DNA of 6,209 nt from Campylobacter sp. GTDB taxonomy: Bacteria; Campylobacterota; Campylobacteria; Campylobacterales; Campylobacteraceae. Below the pieces are notes generated by a model. That model was not told the DNA's origin and searched no databases. It worked only from the letters and a program-made list of their open reading frames with translations. Below are positions 1 to 6,209 of this stretch, piece by piece. Position 1 is the stretch's first letter; each line of letters starts with the position of its first letter. Made by a program: the position numbers and the translations under genes. Location of the stretch: the NCBI GenBank assembly GCA_021203945.1, contig JAJQAF010000068.1:1-6209 (forward strand), in the 5' to 3' direction.

Positions 1-1073
1 AACCCGAGGTTCTTACAAATCGCCTTGAAAATTGTTCGTTTTATGCAGTCGGAGCGAGTGATAAAAGGGCTTTGATGGATGAAATTTTAGCCGAAGACGA
101 GGTGCTTGACAGCTATTTGGTCGGCTCAAAAATAAAAATAATCTTAAAGCAAAAAGATGAAAATTTCATTTCAAATTTTAAGCTTAGCGCCCAAAACGAG
201 ATCAAAATCCAAAATGCGCCATCAAGCTTTGAAGATGCCTTTACGCATATTTTGCAAGCAAAAACGACAGCCAGATCGCCGCTTTATGAGATATTAACGA
301 CTGCGCCGACGATAGATGATTTTGCAGTTGAGGCTATAAATTTAACTAAAATTTTCGGCGATTTTAAGGCTGCGAGCGATATAAATTTTAAGATTAAACG
401 CGGTGAAATTTTTGGCTTTTTGGGGCCAAACGGCGCGGGCAAATCTACCACTTTTAAGATGATCTGCGGTCTGCTTACTCCAAGCGGCGGAAGTGCTAAG
501 ATTTACGGCTTGCCGTTAGCCGAAATGAAAGATAAAATCGGCTATATGGCGCAAAAATTTTCGCTTTACTCGTCTCTAAGCGTCGCTGATAATCTAAATT
601 TTTTCGCCGGTATTTACGGCTTAAAAGGCGAAGCCAAGACCCAAAAGATAAAAGCCATGAGTGAAATTTTTAACCTTAACGAGTTTTTAAATTTAACCGC
701 CGATTCGCTATCGCTCGGGCTTAAGCAACGCCTTGCCCTTGCTTGTTCGCTTATGCATTCGCCCGTGGTATTATTTTTGGACGAGGCGACAAGCGGAGTT
801 GATCCTCTCACTCGTAAAGAGTTTTGGCGTCATATAAATGCCGTTAGCGCGATGGGAATTTCGGTCATGATAACCACGCATTTAATGGACGAAGCGGAGC
901 TTTGCGACCGCATAATGCTAATAAGCGACGGCAAAGAGATCGCTACCGGCACGCCTGATGAGCTTAAAAATAGAGTGGGTGAAAATGCGGGCATGGAAGA
1001 TGCGTTTATCGCACTTGTAAATGAGAGTCGTGCGAAAAACGCCGAAATTTCAAAAAAGGGCAAAAATGTTTAA
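1..1073 (+). CDS. ybhF: ABC-2 exporter ATPase, tandem-NBD type (YbhF-like), 5'-partial
   Basis: This is the cytoplasmic ATPase that powers an ABC-2 type exporter. The reading frame (codons from base 3) is open to the window edge, so the start is missing; the TTG at 72 is not a convincing start. The first ~95 residues look like the tail of a first nucleotide-binding domain (NBD): 'SSFEDAFTHIL' resembles 'GMEDAFIALV' at the end of the second NBD. A complete second NBD follows. Counting from the TTG at 72 as residue 1, it has Walker A GPNGAGKST (118-126), a Q-loop 'MAQKFSLY', a degenerate signature 'LSLGLKQRL' in place of LSGGQ, Walker B with D237/E238, D-loop 'SGVDPLTR' and H-loop His270. The SLGLKQRL and SGVDPLTRKEFW forms match the C-terminal NBD of E. 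coli YbhF, a two-NBD protein of about 580 residues. The two permease genes follow directly. Substrate is unknown; YbhFSR has been linked to drug and cation export. The family call is firm, orthology less so. Confidence -1.
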   Translation, partial: PEVLTNRLENCSFYAVGASDKRALMDEILAEDEVLDSYLVGSKIKIILKQKDENFISNFKLSAQNEIKIQNAPSSFEDAFTHILQAKTTARSPLYEILTTAPTIDDFAVEAINLTKIFGDFKAASDINFKIKRGEIFGFLGPNGAGKSTTFKMICGLLTPSGGSAKIYGLPLAEMKDKIGYMAQKFSLYSSLSVADNLNFFAGIYGLKGEAKTQKIKAMSEIFNLNEFLNLTADSLSLGLKQRLALACSLMHSPVVLFLDEATSGVDPLTRKEFWRHINAVSAMGISVMITTHLMDEAELCDRIMLISDGKEIATGTPDELKNRVGENAGMEDAFIALVNESRAKNAEISKKGKNV

Positions 1074-2115
1074 ACGAATTTTAGCTATTGCCAAAAAAGA
1101 GAGCCTACAAGCAAGCCGTGATGTCAGCACATTTTTAATAGCCATTTTACTTCCTTTAATGCTACTTTTTTTAATGGGTTACGCTTTAAGCTTAGATCCT
1201 AAAAATATGGGACTCGGCATCGCAAATTATTCAAAATCAAACGAAGCAAAGCAAATCATCTCAAAATTTCACGCTTCAAAGTATTTTGACATGATCCAAA
1301 GCAACGATAAGGACGTGCTGATGGACGAGCTGAAAATAGGTAAAATTCGTGCGATTTTAGTTATTGAAGACGGTAGCGGCGGCGCGCTTTCCATGCAGGT
1401 GATTAGCGACGGTTCGGTATCAAATATCGGACTTATCAACGGCTACATCTCAAGCACGATCGCAGGGGGCGGCTCAACGATAATCCCACGCTATTTTTTC
1501 AATGAAAAATTAGAGAGTCGTTACTATCTTTTGCCGGGCTCAATTGCCATGGTTATGACGCTAATCGGCACGCTGCTTACCGCTCTTGTCGTAGCCAAAG
1601 AGTATGAGCTCGGCACGATTGAAATGCTGTTCTCTACGCCTATTCGTATGGGCGAGCTGATCATCGGTAAAATTTTGCCGAATTTCGCCCTTTCGCTCGT
1701 GGCTTTGGGACTTAGCTTTATGGTTGCGTATCTGTGGTATGACATACCGTTTCGCGGCAGTTTTTTTATGCTTATCTTAATCTCTTGCATTTATAGTTTT
1801 GCTTCGCTTATGGTCGGTATTTTGATCTCCGCATTATCTCGCAATCTGTTCATAGCTTCGGCAATTGCGATACTGGCGGCATTTTTGCCGTCATTTTTGC
1901 TATCGGGTTTGCTTTTTGAGATCAGCGGAATGCCGAAAATTTTACAAATTATAACGCATATGCTGCCCGCATATTACTATGTGGATAGTCTTGTTATGCT
2001 ATTTATGGTGGGCGATGATTATGGCGTATTTGCCAGAAATATCGGCGCTATGCTAATCATCGGCACGTTGCTGTTTTTAATCGTAATGAGAAAGACAAAA
2101 AGGAGTATAGAATGA
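1066..2115 (+). CDS. ybhS: ABC-2 type exporter permease subunit (YbhS-like)
   Basis: This is one of two inner-membrane subunits of the exporter. I chose ATG 1066 (349 aa) over an upstream ATG at 1021: AAAAAAGGG lies just before it, the product then starts MFKRILAIAKKES as family members do, and it overlaps the ATPase stop by only 8 bp. Topology fits ABC-2 permeases: TM1 at about 21-42, a periplasmic domain at about 44-152, then five TM segments beginning near residue 157. After TM2 comes the conserved coupling region 'AKEYELGTIEMLFSTPI' (E179, G183, T184, E186, P192). Family details include 'VISDGS' and 'NGYIS' in the periplasmic domain and the basic tail 'MRKTKRSIE', which resembles the end of E. 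coli YbhS (KTKRRLD). Length is slightly below YbhS (about 377 aa). It is co-translated with both neighbours. Function as an ABC exporter subunit is secure; the substrate cannot be read from the sequence. Confidence -1.
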   Translation: MFKRILAIAKKESLQASRDVSTFLIAILLPLMLLFLMGYALSLDPKNMGLGIANYSKSNEAKQIISKFHASKYFDMIQSNDKDVLMDELKIGKIRAILVIEDGSGGALSMQVISDGSVSNIGLINGYISSTIAGGGSTIIPRYFFNEKLESRYYLLPGSIAMVMTLIGTLLTALVVAKEYELGTIEMLFSTPIRMGELIIGKILPNFALSLVALGLSFMVAYLWYDIPFRGSFFMLILISCIYSFASLMVGILISALSRNLFIASAIAILAAFLPSFLLSGLLFEISGMPKILQIITHMLPAYYYVDSLVMLFMVGDDYGVFARNIGAMLIIGTLLFLIVMRKTKRSIE

Positions 2116-3371
2116 GGCTTGCCGCACTTATTAAAAAAGAGGCTCTTGCGATTTTGCATAGTCGTATTATGATGATAATCGTCTGCGCCGTGCCATTTGT
2201 GCAAATTTTTGTCTTTTCGTATGCGGCCAGTATGGAGGTCAAAAATGTTCATCTCGGCGTTTTAAATCTTGACGGCAGCGAGGCAAGTAAGCAAATCATC
2301 AGAAATATAGAGACTTCAAGCTATCTAAGCGAGCTTAGAATCGTTAAAAGTTACGAAGAGGGCAAAAATCTTATGGTAAGAGATGAAATTTTAGGCTTTC
2401 TTGCCATTCCTCAAAACTACTCAAGAGGTGGAAATATCGCACTTTTCTTAAACGGACGCCATTCAAATTCCGCCCAATTGGTATCAGGCTATATCAGCCA
2501 AAGTGCCATTGCTACGAGTTCAAACGGAAGCGGGGCGCTTCACAGCAGTGCAAGCTATAGCGGCGGCGGTGTAGCAAGCGGCATTTCAAGCTATAAAAGT
2601 GCGAGCCAAGCCGATTTGCAAACCAACGGTTACGCTTTGCCAAGCAGCGAGCCGAACACAAATACAAATTTGCAAACCAATTCAAACAGCGCTATGGATA
2701 ACGATAGCGCTCATCAAAATAGTGCGGGCAAAACGATAGTAACAAGAGTGCTTTTTAACCCGAATTTAGATAATTTTAACTGGATCGTGCCGAATTTATT
2801 TTGTCTGATTGTCGTTTTTATGGCTATCATCTTAACCGCAATGAGCGTGGTAAGGGAGCGAGAAAACGGCACTTTGGAGCAAATTTTGGTTTCGCCTTTA
2901 AGCGTAAATGACATAATGTTAGGCAAATTAATTCCGGCGTTAATAGTGAGTATTTTTCAATCGGTTATCATTTTAACAATTGCTAAATTTTTCTTTTTAG
3001 TGCCCGTGGTCGGGAGTATGTGGCTGCTTTATCTCGGGCTTATCGTATTTTCGTTTTGTATTTGCGGTATCGGCTTGCTAATCTCCGTGTTTAGTAAAAC
3101 TCAGCAACAAGCGCTTTTATGGGCGTTTGTCTTTTTGCTTCCAAGTGTCGTTCTTTCGGGCTTTTCAACACCGGTTACAAATATGCCCGGCTGGCTTCAA
3201 TATGCAAGCAAATTGATCCCGCTAAGCTATCAAATAGACCTAATCCGTGCGATTTTCTTAAAAGATATCAGCTTTATTCAAGCTATGCAAAAGATTATCC
3301 CGCTCTTTGTTTTCGGTATGATCTCAATTACCTTAGCGCAACTATTTTTTAGAAAGATGGTTTTAAAATAG
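2112..3371 (+). CDS. ybhR: ABC-2 type exporter permease subunit (YbhR-like) with low-complexity periplasmic insertion
   Basis: This is the second inner-membrane subunit, presumably pairing with the preceding permease and driven by the tandem ATPase. The start ATG overlaps the previous stop (ATGA) and is preceded by AGGAG at 2101-2105. The product has 419 aa: TM1 at about 19-40, a large periplasmic domain, TM2 at about 222-246, then the hallmark 'VVRERENGTLEQILVSPL' (residues 246-263) and further TM segments, ending 'FFRKMVLK'. The motifs 'NGRHSNSAQ', 'NPNLDNFNWIVP' and 'SKTQQQAL' closely resemble E. coli YbhR (GRNSNSAQ, NPNLDYKWFVVP, STQQQAF). It is about 50 residues longer than YbhR (about 368 aa). 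The excess lies in residues ~135-206, a Ser/Asn/Gly-rich stretch in the periplasmic loop just before the NPNLD motif. The frame is intact through it, so the gene looks functional. It is the last gene of the overlapping set. Confidence -1.
   Translation: MRLAALIKKEALAILHSRIMMIIVCAVPFVQIFVFSYAASMEVKNVHLGVLNLDGSEASKQIIRNIETSSYLSELRIVKSYEEGKNLMVRDEILGFLAIPQNYSRGGNIALFLNGRHSNSAQLVSGYISQSAIATSSNGSGALHSSASYSGGGVASGISSYKSASQADLQTNGYALPSSEPNTNTNLQTNSNSAMDNDSAHQNSAGKTIVTRVLFNPNLDNFNWIVPNLFCLIVVFMAIILTAMSVVRERENGTLEQILVSPLSVNDIMLGKLIPALIVSIFQSVIILTIAKFFFLVPVVGSMWLLYLGLIVFSFCICGIGLLISVFSKTQQQALLWAFVFLLPSVVLSGFSTPVTNMPGWLQYASKLIPLSYQIDLIRAIFLKDISFIQAMQKIIPLFVFGMISITLAQLFFRKMVLK
2514..2729 (+). repeat. In-frame low-complexity Ser/Asn/Gly coding segment with short direct repeats
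   Basis: This segment encodes residues ~135-206 of the second permease and is dominated by Ser, Asn, Gly, Ala and Thr. Two short direct repeats are visible. CAAGCTATA occurs at 2551 and 2587, 36 bp apart, and ATTTGCAAACCAA occurs at 2614 and 2668, 54 bp apart. Both spacings are multiples of three and the copies sit in the same codon phase, giving 'ASY'/'SSY' and 'LQTN' twice. This suggests expansion by in-frame duplication. The segment is predicted to be an unstructured periplasmic linker. Confidence -1.
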
Positions 3372-3382
3372 GGTTAAATTTA

Positions 3383-3411
3383 CTCCGCTACGCTCTTAAC
3401 TGCGAGCGGAG
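3383..3411 (+). terminator. GC-rich stem-loop between the ABC operon and azlC
   Basis: CTCCGCT (3383-3389) pairs with AGCGGAG (3405-3411), and after a bulged A3390, CGC pairs with GCG. This gives ten base pairs with an 8-nt loop, 11 nt past the permease stop. It could be a terminator for the ABC genes, but no U-tract follows immediately; TAATTTTT comes about 8 nt later. Its 3' arm also contains part of the only good ribosome-binding site for azlC, so it may instead control translation. I cannot decide between these roles. Confidence -1.
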
Positions 3412-3413
3412 GA
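3408..3413 (+). promoter_or_regulatory. Ribosome-binding site of azlC, partly inside the stem-loop
   Basis: GGAGGA is the only strong Shine-Dalgarno match upstream of azlC. Its first four bases lie in the 3' arm of the hairpin. It is 13 nt from the ATG at 3427, longer than usual, but 7 nt from the in-frame ATT at 3421, which would add only Ile-Phe. Start choice is therefore uncertain. Confidence -1.
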
Positions 3414-3426
3414 TAGTCTAATTTTT

Positions 3427-3996
3427 ATGGGCTATTTTCCGCTTGGTATAGCCTTTGGAATTTTGGCTGAGAGTATCGGCATTAGCGCGTTTATCGCTAT
3501 GGCTTTAAGTATGCTCGCATACGGCGGGGCGGCTCAGTTTATGATGTTATCGCTTTTTAGCGCGGGCACTGGACTTTTGGAGATTTTCATAGTTTCATAC
3601 CTTGTAAATTTACGTCATACTTTTTACGGGCTTGCGCTTTTAAAAGAATACAAAGGGCTAAAATTCCGTATTTTCAACATCGCCACGCTTACCGACGAGA
3701 CTTTTGCAGTGTTTAAGTCGCTAAAGATCAACGACGTTAATGAACGAAGTTACGTTTTTACATGGTTAAATTTTCTATCGTGGCTTTATTGGGCGTTAGG
3801 CACGGCTTTTGGGTATTTGGCGGGTAATCTTATCAAATTGGATATGAGCGGACTTGAGTTTAGTCTGACCGCACTTTTTATCGTGATAGTCATAGAAATG
3901 TTTAAAACGCAACGAAACTATAAAGTGCTTGGCACGGCGTGTCTGTTTGGAATTTTAGGTATCGGGCTTTTGCTTTATTTTTATTTTAGCGTTTAG
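3427..3996 (+). CDS. azlC: AzlC-family branched-chain amino-acid exporter, large subunit (short form)
   Basis: This is the large inner-membrane subunit of an AzlCD/YgaZH exporter, which in other bacteria exports branched-chain amino acids (valine in E. coli). Family signatures are clear: 'GYFPLGIAFGIL' (2-13), 'YGGAAQFMML' (32-41), 'NLRHTFYGLAL' (61-71), 'TLTDETFAVF' (87-95) and 'LTALFIVIVIEMFK' near the end. It is strongly hydrophobic. From the ATG it has 189 aa, whereas relatives have about 230-250. The usual N-terminal residues before 'GYxPLG' are absent: an in-frame TAA at 3397 limits any extension to nine codons, none with an ATG. The stop comes about where the last TM helix should follow. 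The 85 bp to azlD give no hydrophobic continuation in any frame. It may be a compact functional form or a gene trimmed at both ends. The azlD partner follows on the same strand, which supports the assignment. Confidence -1.
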   Translation: MGYFPLGIAFGILAESIGISAFIAMALSMLAYGGAAQFMMLSLFSAGTGLLEIFIVSYLVNLRHTFYGLALLKEYKGLKFRIFNIATLTDETFAVFKSLKINDVNERSYVFTWLNFLSWLYWALGTAFGYLAGNLIKLDMSGLEFSLTALFIVIVIEMFKTQRNYKVLGTACLFGILGIGLLLYFYFSV

Positions 3997-4005
3997 GGAT
4001 AAGCT

Positions 4006-4101
4006 ATGAGGACTAAAAGACATGCTAGCACCGTAAATTCTTATATAAATGCATGTGATTTTGGCATCTTAAGGATAGAGCGTGATAAGCATAAATTCTA
4101 G
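4006..4101 (+). CDS. Possible 31-codon ORF between azlC and azlD
   Basis: An ATG 9 nt after the azlC stop opens a 31-codon frame (starting MRTKRHAST, ending IERDKHKF) that finishes 20 nt inside azlD, in a different frame. The peptide is basic and not membrane-like. No clear Shine-Dalgarno precedes it (only GGGATAAG). It could be a coupling leader for azlD, a remnant, or chance. I recognise no family. Confidence -1.
   Translation: MRTKRHASTVNSYINACDFGILRIERDKHKF
4071..4075 (+). promoter_or_regulatory. Ribosome-binding site deciding the GTG start of azlD
   Basis: AAGGA lies 6 nt before GTG 4082, normal spacing. No ATG upstream in this frame offers an alternative, so a GTG start is preferred. 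A TATAAA at 4044-4049 might be an internal -10 box, but no -35 is visible. Confidence -1.
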
Positions 4102-4417
4102 CGAATTAGCCATATTTTCGGCGGTTTTATTGAGCGCTTTTGCGACCTTTCTTACTAGAGCTTTGCCTTTCTACGCTATCAAAAATCACAAACAAAGCAA
4201 ATGGCTAAGCGCAGTCGAGCGACATATGGGGCTTATGATAATGGTGATTTTGGTTTTTTACGCGTTAAAAGATACGAAATTTAATCTCTATCCATACGGA
4301 TTAAATGAAATCATCGGCGTGATAAGCGCGATTTTGATACATTTGAAATTTAAAAATACCCTTCTTAGTGTCGTTTCATCGACGGCGATTTATATGCTTT
4401 GTCTTAGATTTTTTTGA
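4082..4417 (+). CDS. azlD: AzlD-family branched-chain amino-acid exporter, small subunit
   Basis: This is the small membrane partner of AzlC; together they form the exporter. At 111 aa it has normal family length (about 100-115). Typical features are 'ATFLTRALPFYAI' near the N-terminus (R26 and P29 are the conserved T-R-x-x-P element), 'VERHMGLMIMVILVFYAL' in the middle, and a 'YPYGLNEIIGVISAILIHLKFKN'-type C-terminal half (split here: YPYGLNEIIGV, then ISAILIHLKFKN). Three to four hydrophobic segments can be seen. The start is GTG, supported by AAGGA. An 85-bp spacer separates it from azlC, unusual because azlC and azlD often overlap or nearly so; this fits with azlC having lost its 3' end. 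The next gene has its own promoter, so the azl transcript probably ends soon after this gene. Identity is confident. Confidence -1.
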   Translation: MISINSSELAIFSAVLLSAFATFLTRALPFYAIKNHKQSKWLSAVERHMGLMIMVILVFYALKDTKFNLYPYGLNEIIGVISAILIHLKFKNTLLSVVSSTAIYMLCLRFF

Positions 4418-4454
4418 AATTTTAAATTTAAGTTTCTTTTTTCAAAAGAATTAG

Positions 4455-5541
<1,087 letters not shown>

Positions 5542-5542
<1 letters not shown>

Positions 5543-5574
5543 AATTTAAGGCGGTTTAAAGCCGCCTTAAATTT
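5542..5574 (+). terminator. Perfect 13-bp stem intrinsic terminator after ansB (probably bidirectional)
   Basis: AAATTTAAGGCGG (5542-5554) pairs perfectly with CCGCCTTAAATTT (5562-5574) around a 7-nt loop, TTTAAAG. The first arm starts on the last base of the ansB stop codon. A GC-rich core next to the loop with A/T-rich outer arms supplies T-rich 3' sequence on either strand, so it could stop transcription from both sides. Confidence -1.
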
Positions 5575-5616
5575 AATCATTAAAGTATATAACTCAATAC
5601 AAATTCGCAGATTACT

Positions 5617-5712
5617 TCATTTTGATATGCGCTTTAAGGTGCGGCATAAAAAATCGTCCAAGTCCTCATGCGTCATATCGGGTAATAAGTCTAAATTTGA
5701 TATTTTGTGCAT
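5617..5712 (-). CDS. Possible small protein (31 aa), convergent to ansB
   Basis: On the minus strand an ATG opens 31 codons, starting MHKISNLDLLPD, with an acidic middle (HEDLDDFL) and a basic end (RTLKRISK). The pattern would suit an amphipathic helix, and its leucines are five TTA and one TTG, like the host's genes. A stop codon (TAA) lies two codons upstream, so it is not the tail of a longer frame in this phase. No clear Shine-Dalgarno precedes the ATG (TTAAGCTTTT). The terminator beyond its 3' end works in this orientation too. It could be a small gene, a decayed remnant, or chance in a 278-bp spacer. No family recognised. Confidence -1.
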   Translation of the reverse strand: MHKISNLDLLPDMTHEDLDDFLCRTLKRISK

Positions 5713-5755
5713 AAAAGCTTAACTTATTCATATTTTAATTAAATTTAAAAAATAT

Positions 5756-5785
5756 TATTTTGCATTAAAATAGCAAGAGTATAAT
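5756..5785 (+). promoter_or_regulatory. Promoter of the gpx gene with an overlapping inverted repeat
   Basis: TATAAT at 5780-5785 is a perfect -10 box 35 nt before the gpx start. No canonical -35 is visible; TTTTGC at 5758-5763 is the best match, with a 16-nt spacer. The region 5720-5770 is very A/T-rich with phased A and T tracts, which may act as an UP element or curved DNA. TATTTT (5756-5761) and AAAATA (5767-5772) form an inverted repeat with a 5-nt spacer over the -35 region, a possible operator. Confidence -1.
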
Positions 5786-5810
5786 TCTGATTTCACAAAA
5801 TTTAACCCAA

Positions 5811-5815
5811 AGGAG
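5811..5815 (+). promoter_or_regulatory. Ribosome-binding site of gpx
   Basis: AGGAG followed by five A residues immediately precedes ATG 5821. Spacing is 5 nt, which fixes the start. Confidence -1.
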
Positions 5816-5820
5816 AAAAA

Positions 5821-6209
5821 ATGGGAATTTATGATTTGAGTGCTACGACGATAGGCGGCAAAGAGAAGTGTCTTTGCGAATATTGCGGTAAGGTAATGTT
5901 AATAGTAAATACGGCAAGCAAATGCGGATTTACAAATCAATACGAAGAGCTTGAAGCACTTTATAAAGAATTTAAAGATAAAGGGCTTTGCGTGCTCGGC
6001 TTTCCTAGCGATAACTTCGCAAATCAAGAGCCTGACGACGATGCCACGATAGAGCAAAAGTGTAAATTAAATTTCGGCGTTAGCTTTGATCTATTCAAAA
6101 AGGGCGACGTAAGAGGACAAAACGCTCACGAGCTATTTAAATTTTTAACTTCAAAGCAAGGATTTAAGGGCTTTGACGAAGATCATCCGCTAAGTGCGAA
6201 GCTTAACGA
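5821..6209 (+). CDS. gpx: Glutathione peroxidase family (thiol peroxidase), 3'-partial
   Basis: This is a thioredoxin-fold peroxidase that reduces hydrogen peroxide or lipid peroxides. In bacteria such non-selenium forms usually take electrons from thioredoxin. The first 129 residues are present of about 160 expected; the frame is open at the window edge. Family motifs: 'LIVNTASKCGFTNQY' with the peroxidatic Cys35, 'VLGFPSDNFANQEP' (58-71), Cys81 with 'NFGVSFDLFKK', the position often used as resolving Cys, and 'GQNAHELFKFL' (99-109). Two oddities stand out. The catalytic Gln of 'GFPCNQF' is replaced by Asn65, with Ser63 where many members have Cys. Residues 16-23 read KCLCEYCG, adding Cys17, Cys19 and Cys22 close to the active site. 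The WNF motif that completes the catalytic tetrad lies beyond the window. The product is probably cytoplasmic, as no signal peptide is seen. The family call is secure; reductant and substrate are not known. Confidence -1.
   Translation, partial: MGIYDLSATTIGGKEKCLCEYCGKVMLIVNTASKCGFTNQYEELEALYKEFKDKGLCVLGFPSDNFANQEPDDDATIEQKCKLNFGVSFDLFKKGDVRGQNAHELFKFLTSKQGFKGFDEDHPLSAKLN

Noticed and set aside
72..74. TTG at 72 as the true start of the ATPase gene
   Set aside because: The frame is open to the window edge, and the preceding and following residues read as the tail of a first NBD, so the gene begins upstream.
614..1063. Minus-strand ORFs opposite the ATPase
   Set aside because: They mirror codon use of the NBD on the plus strand; no start signals or recognisable domains.
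1021..1065. ATG at 1021 as the start of the first permease (15 residues longer)
   Set aside because: It lies deep in the ATPase gene with no good ribosome-binding site, the added residues are basic and unlike family N-termini, and ATG 1066 has AAAAAAGGG upstream and gives the expected MFKRI start.
3119..3352. 77-codon plus-strand ORF
   Set aside because: It lies wholly inside the second permease gene in another frame and resembles no family; the permease frame carries clear conserved motifs here.
3997..4081. Frameshifted 3' end of azlC
   Set aside because: All three forward frames were read: none gives a hydrophobic helix or AzlC-like tail, so a simple frameshift does not explain the short protein.
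4434..4450. TTCTTTT/AAAAGAA hairpin as terminator of azlD
   Set aside because: The 7-bp stem has a single G-C pair and a 3-nt loop, no T-tract follows, and it overlaps the upstream part of the ansB promoter, so it is more likely promoter-associated A/T sequence.

Overview
The window looks like chromosomal DNA of a Campylobacter species. The evidence is the moderately AT-rich composition, the abundance of AAATTT/TTTAAA-type words inside and between genes, heavy TTA/TTT/AAA codon use with A/T-rich leaders, TATAAT boxes lacking a recognisable -35, and the protein families present. It seems richer in GC than C. jejuni would be, so a non-jejuni species is more likely. This is inference from composition; no rRNA or other marker gene is present.

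Layout, all main genes on the + strand. (1) 1-3371: three tightly overlapping genes for an ABC-2 type exporter resembling E. coli YbhF-YbhS-YbhR: the C-terminal part of a tandem ATPase (its beginning lies before the window), then two different integral-membrane subunits. Overlaps of 8 bp and 4 bp (ATGA) imply one translationally coupled operon. A HlyD-type periplasmic adaptor gene (YbhG-like) is expected just upstream of the window. (2) 3372-4417: a GC-rich hairpin, then an azlC/azlD pair (branched-chain amino-acid exporter, YgaZ/YgaH type). AzlC is short at both ends, and an 85-bp spacer separates the two genes. (3) 4418-5574: a self-contained unit with a TATAAT promoter, a strong ribosome-binding site, a periplasmic type II L-asparaginase with all catalytic residues, and a perfect 13-bp stem terminator. 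(4) 5575-5820: a 246-bp spacer holding a possible 31-codon gene on the - strand and the A/T-rich promoter of the next gene. (5) 5821-6209: the first 129 codons of a glutathione-peroxidase-family peroxidase, cut by the window end.

Functionally these are cell-envelope and metabolic housekeeping genes: export of drugs, ions or other small molecules (ABC), export of branched-chain amino acids (AzlCD), deamidation of periplasmic asparagine to aspartate and ammonia (AnsB), and peroxide detoxification (Gpx). No mobile element, CRISPR array, tRNA or rRNA was seen, and I found no convincing new multi-gene system. The points most worth a second look are the Ser/Asn/Gly-rich repeat-bearing insertion in the second ABC permease, the Cys-rich, Gln-less active site of the peroxidase, the shortened AzlC with a hairpin over its ribosome-binding site, and the small - strand ORF between ansB and gpx.
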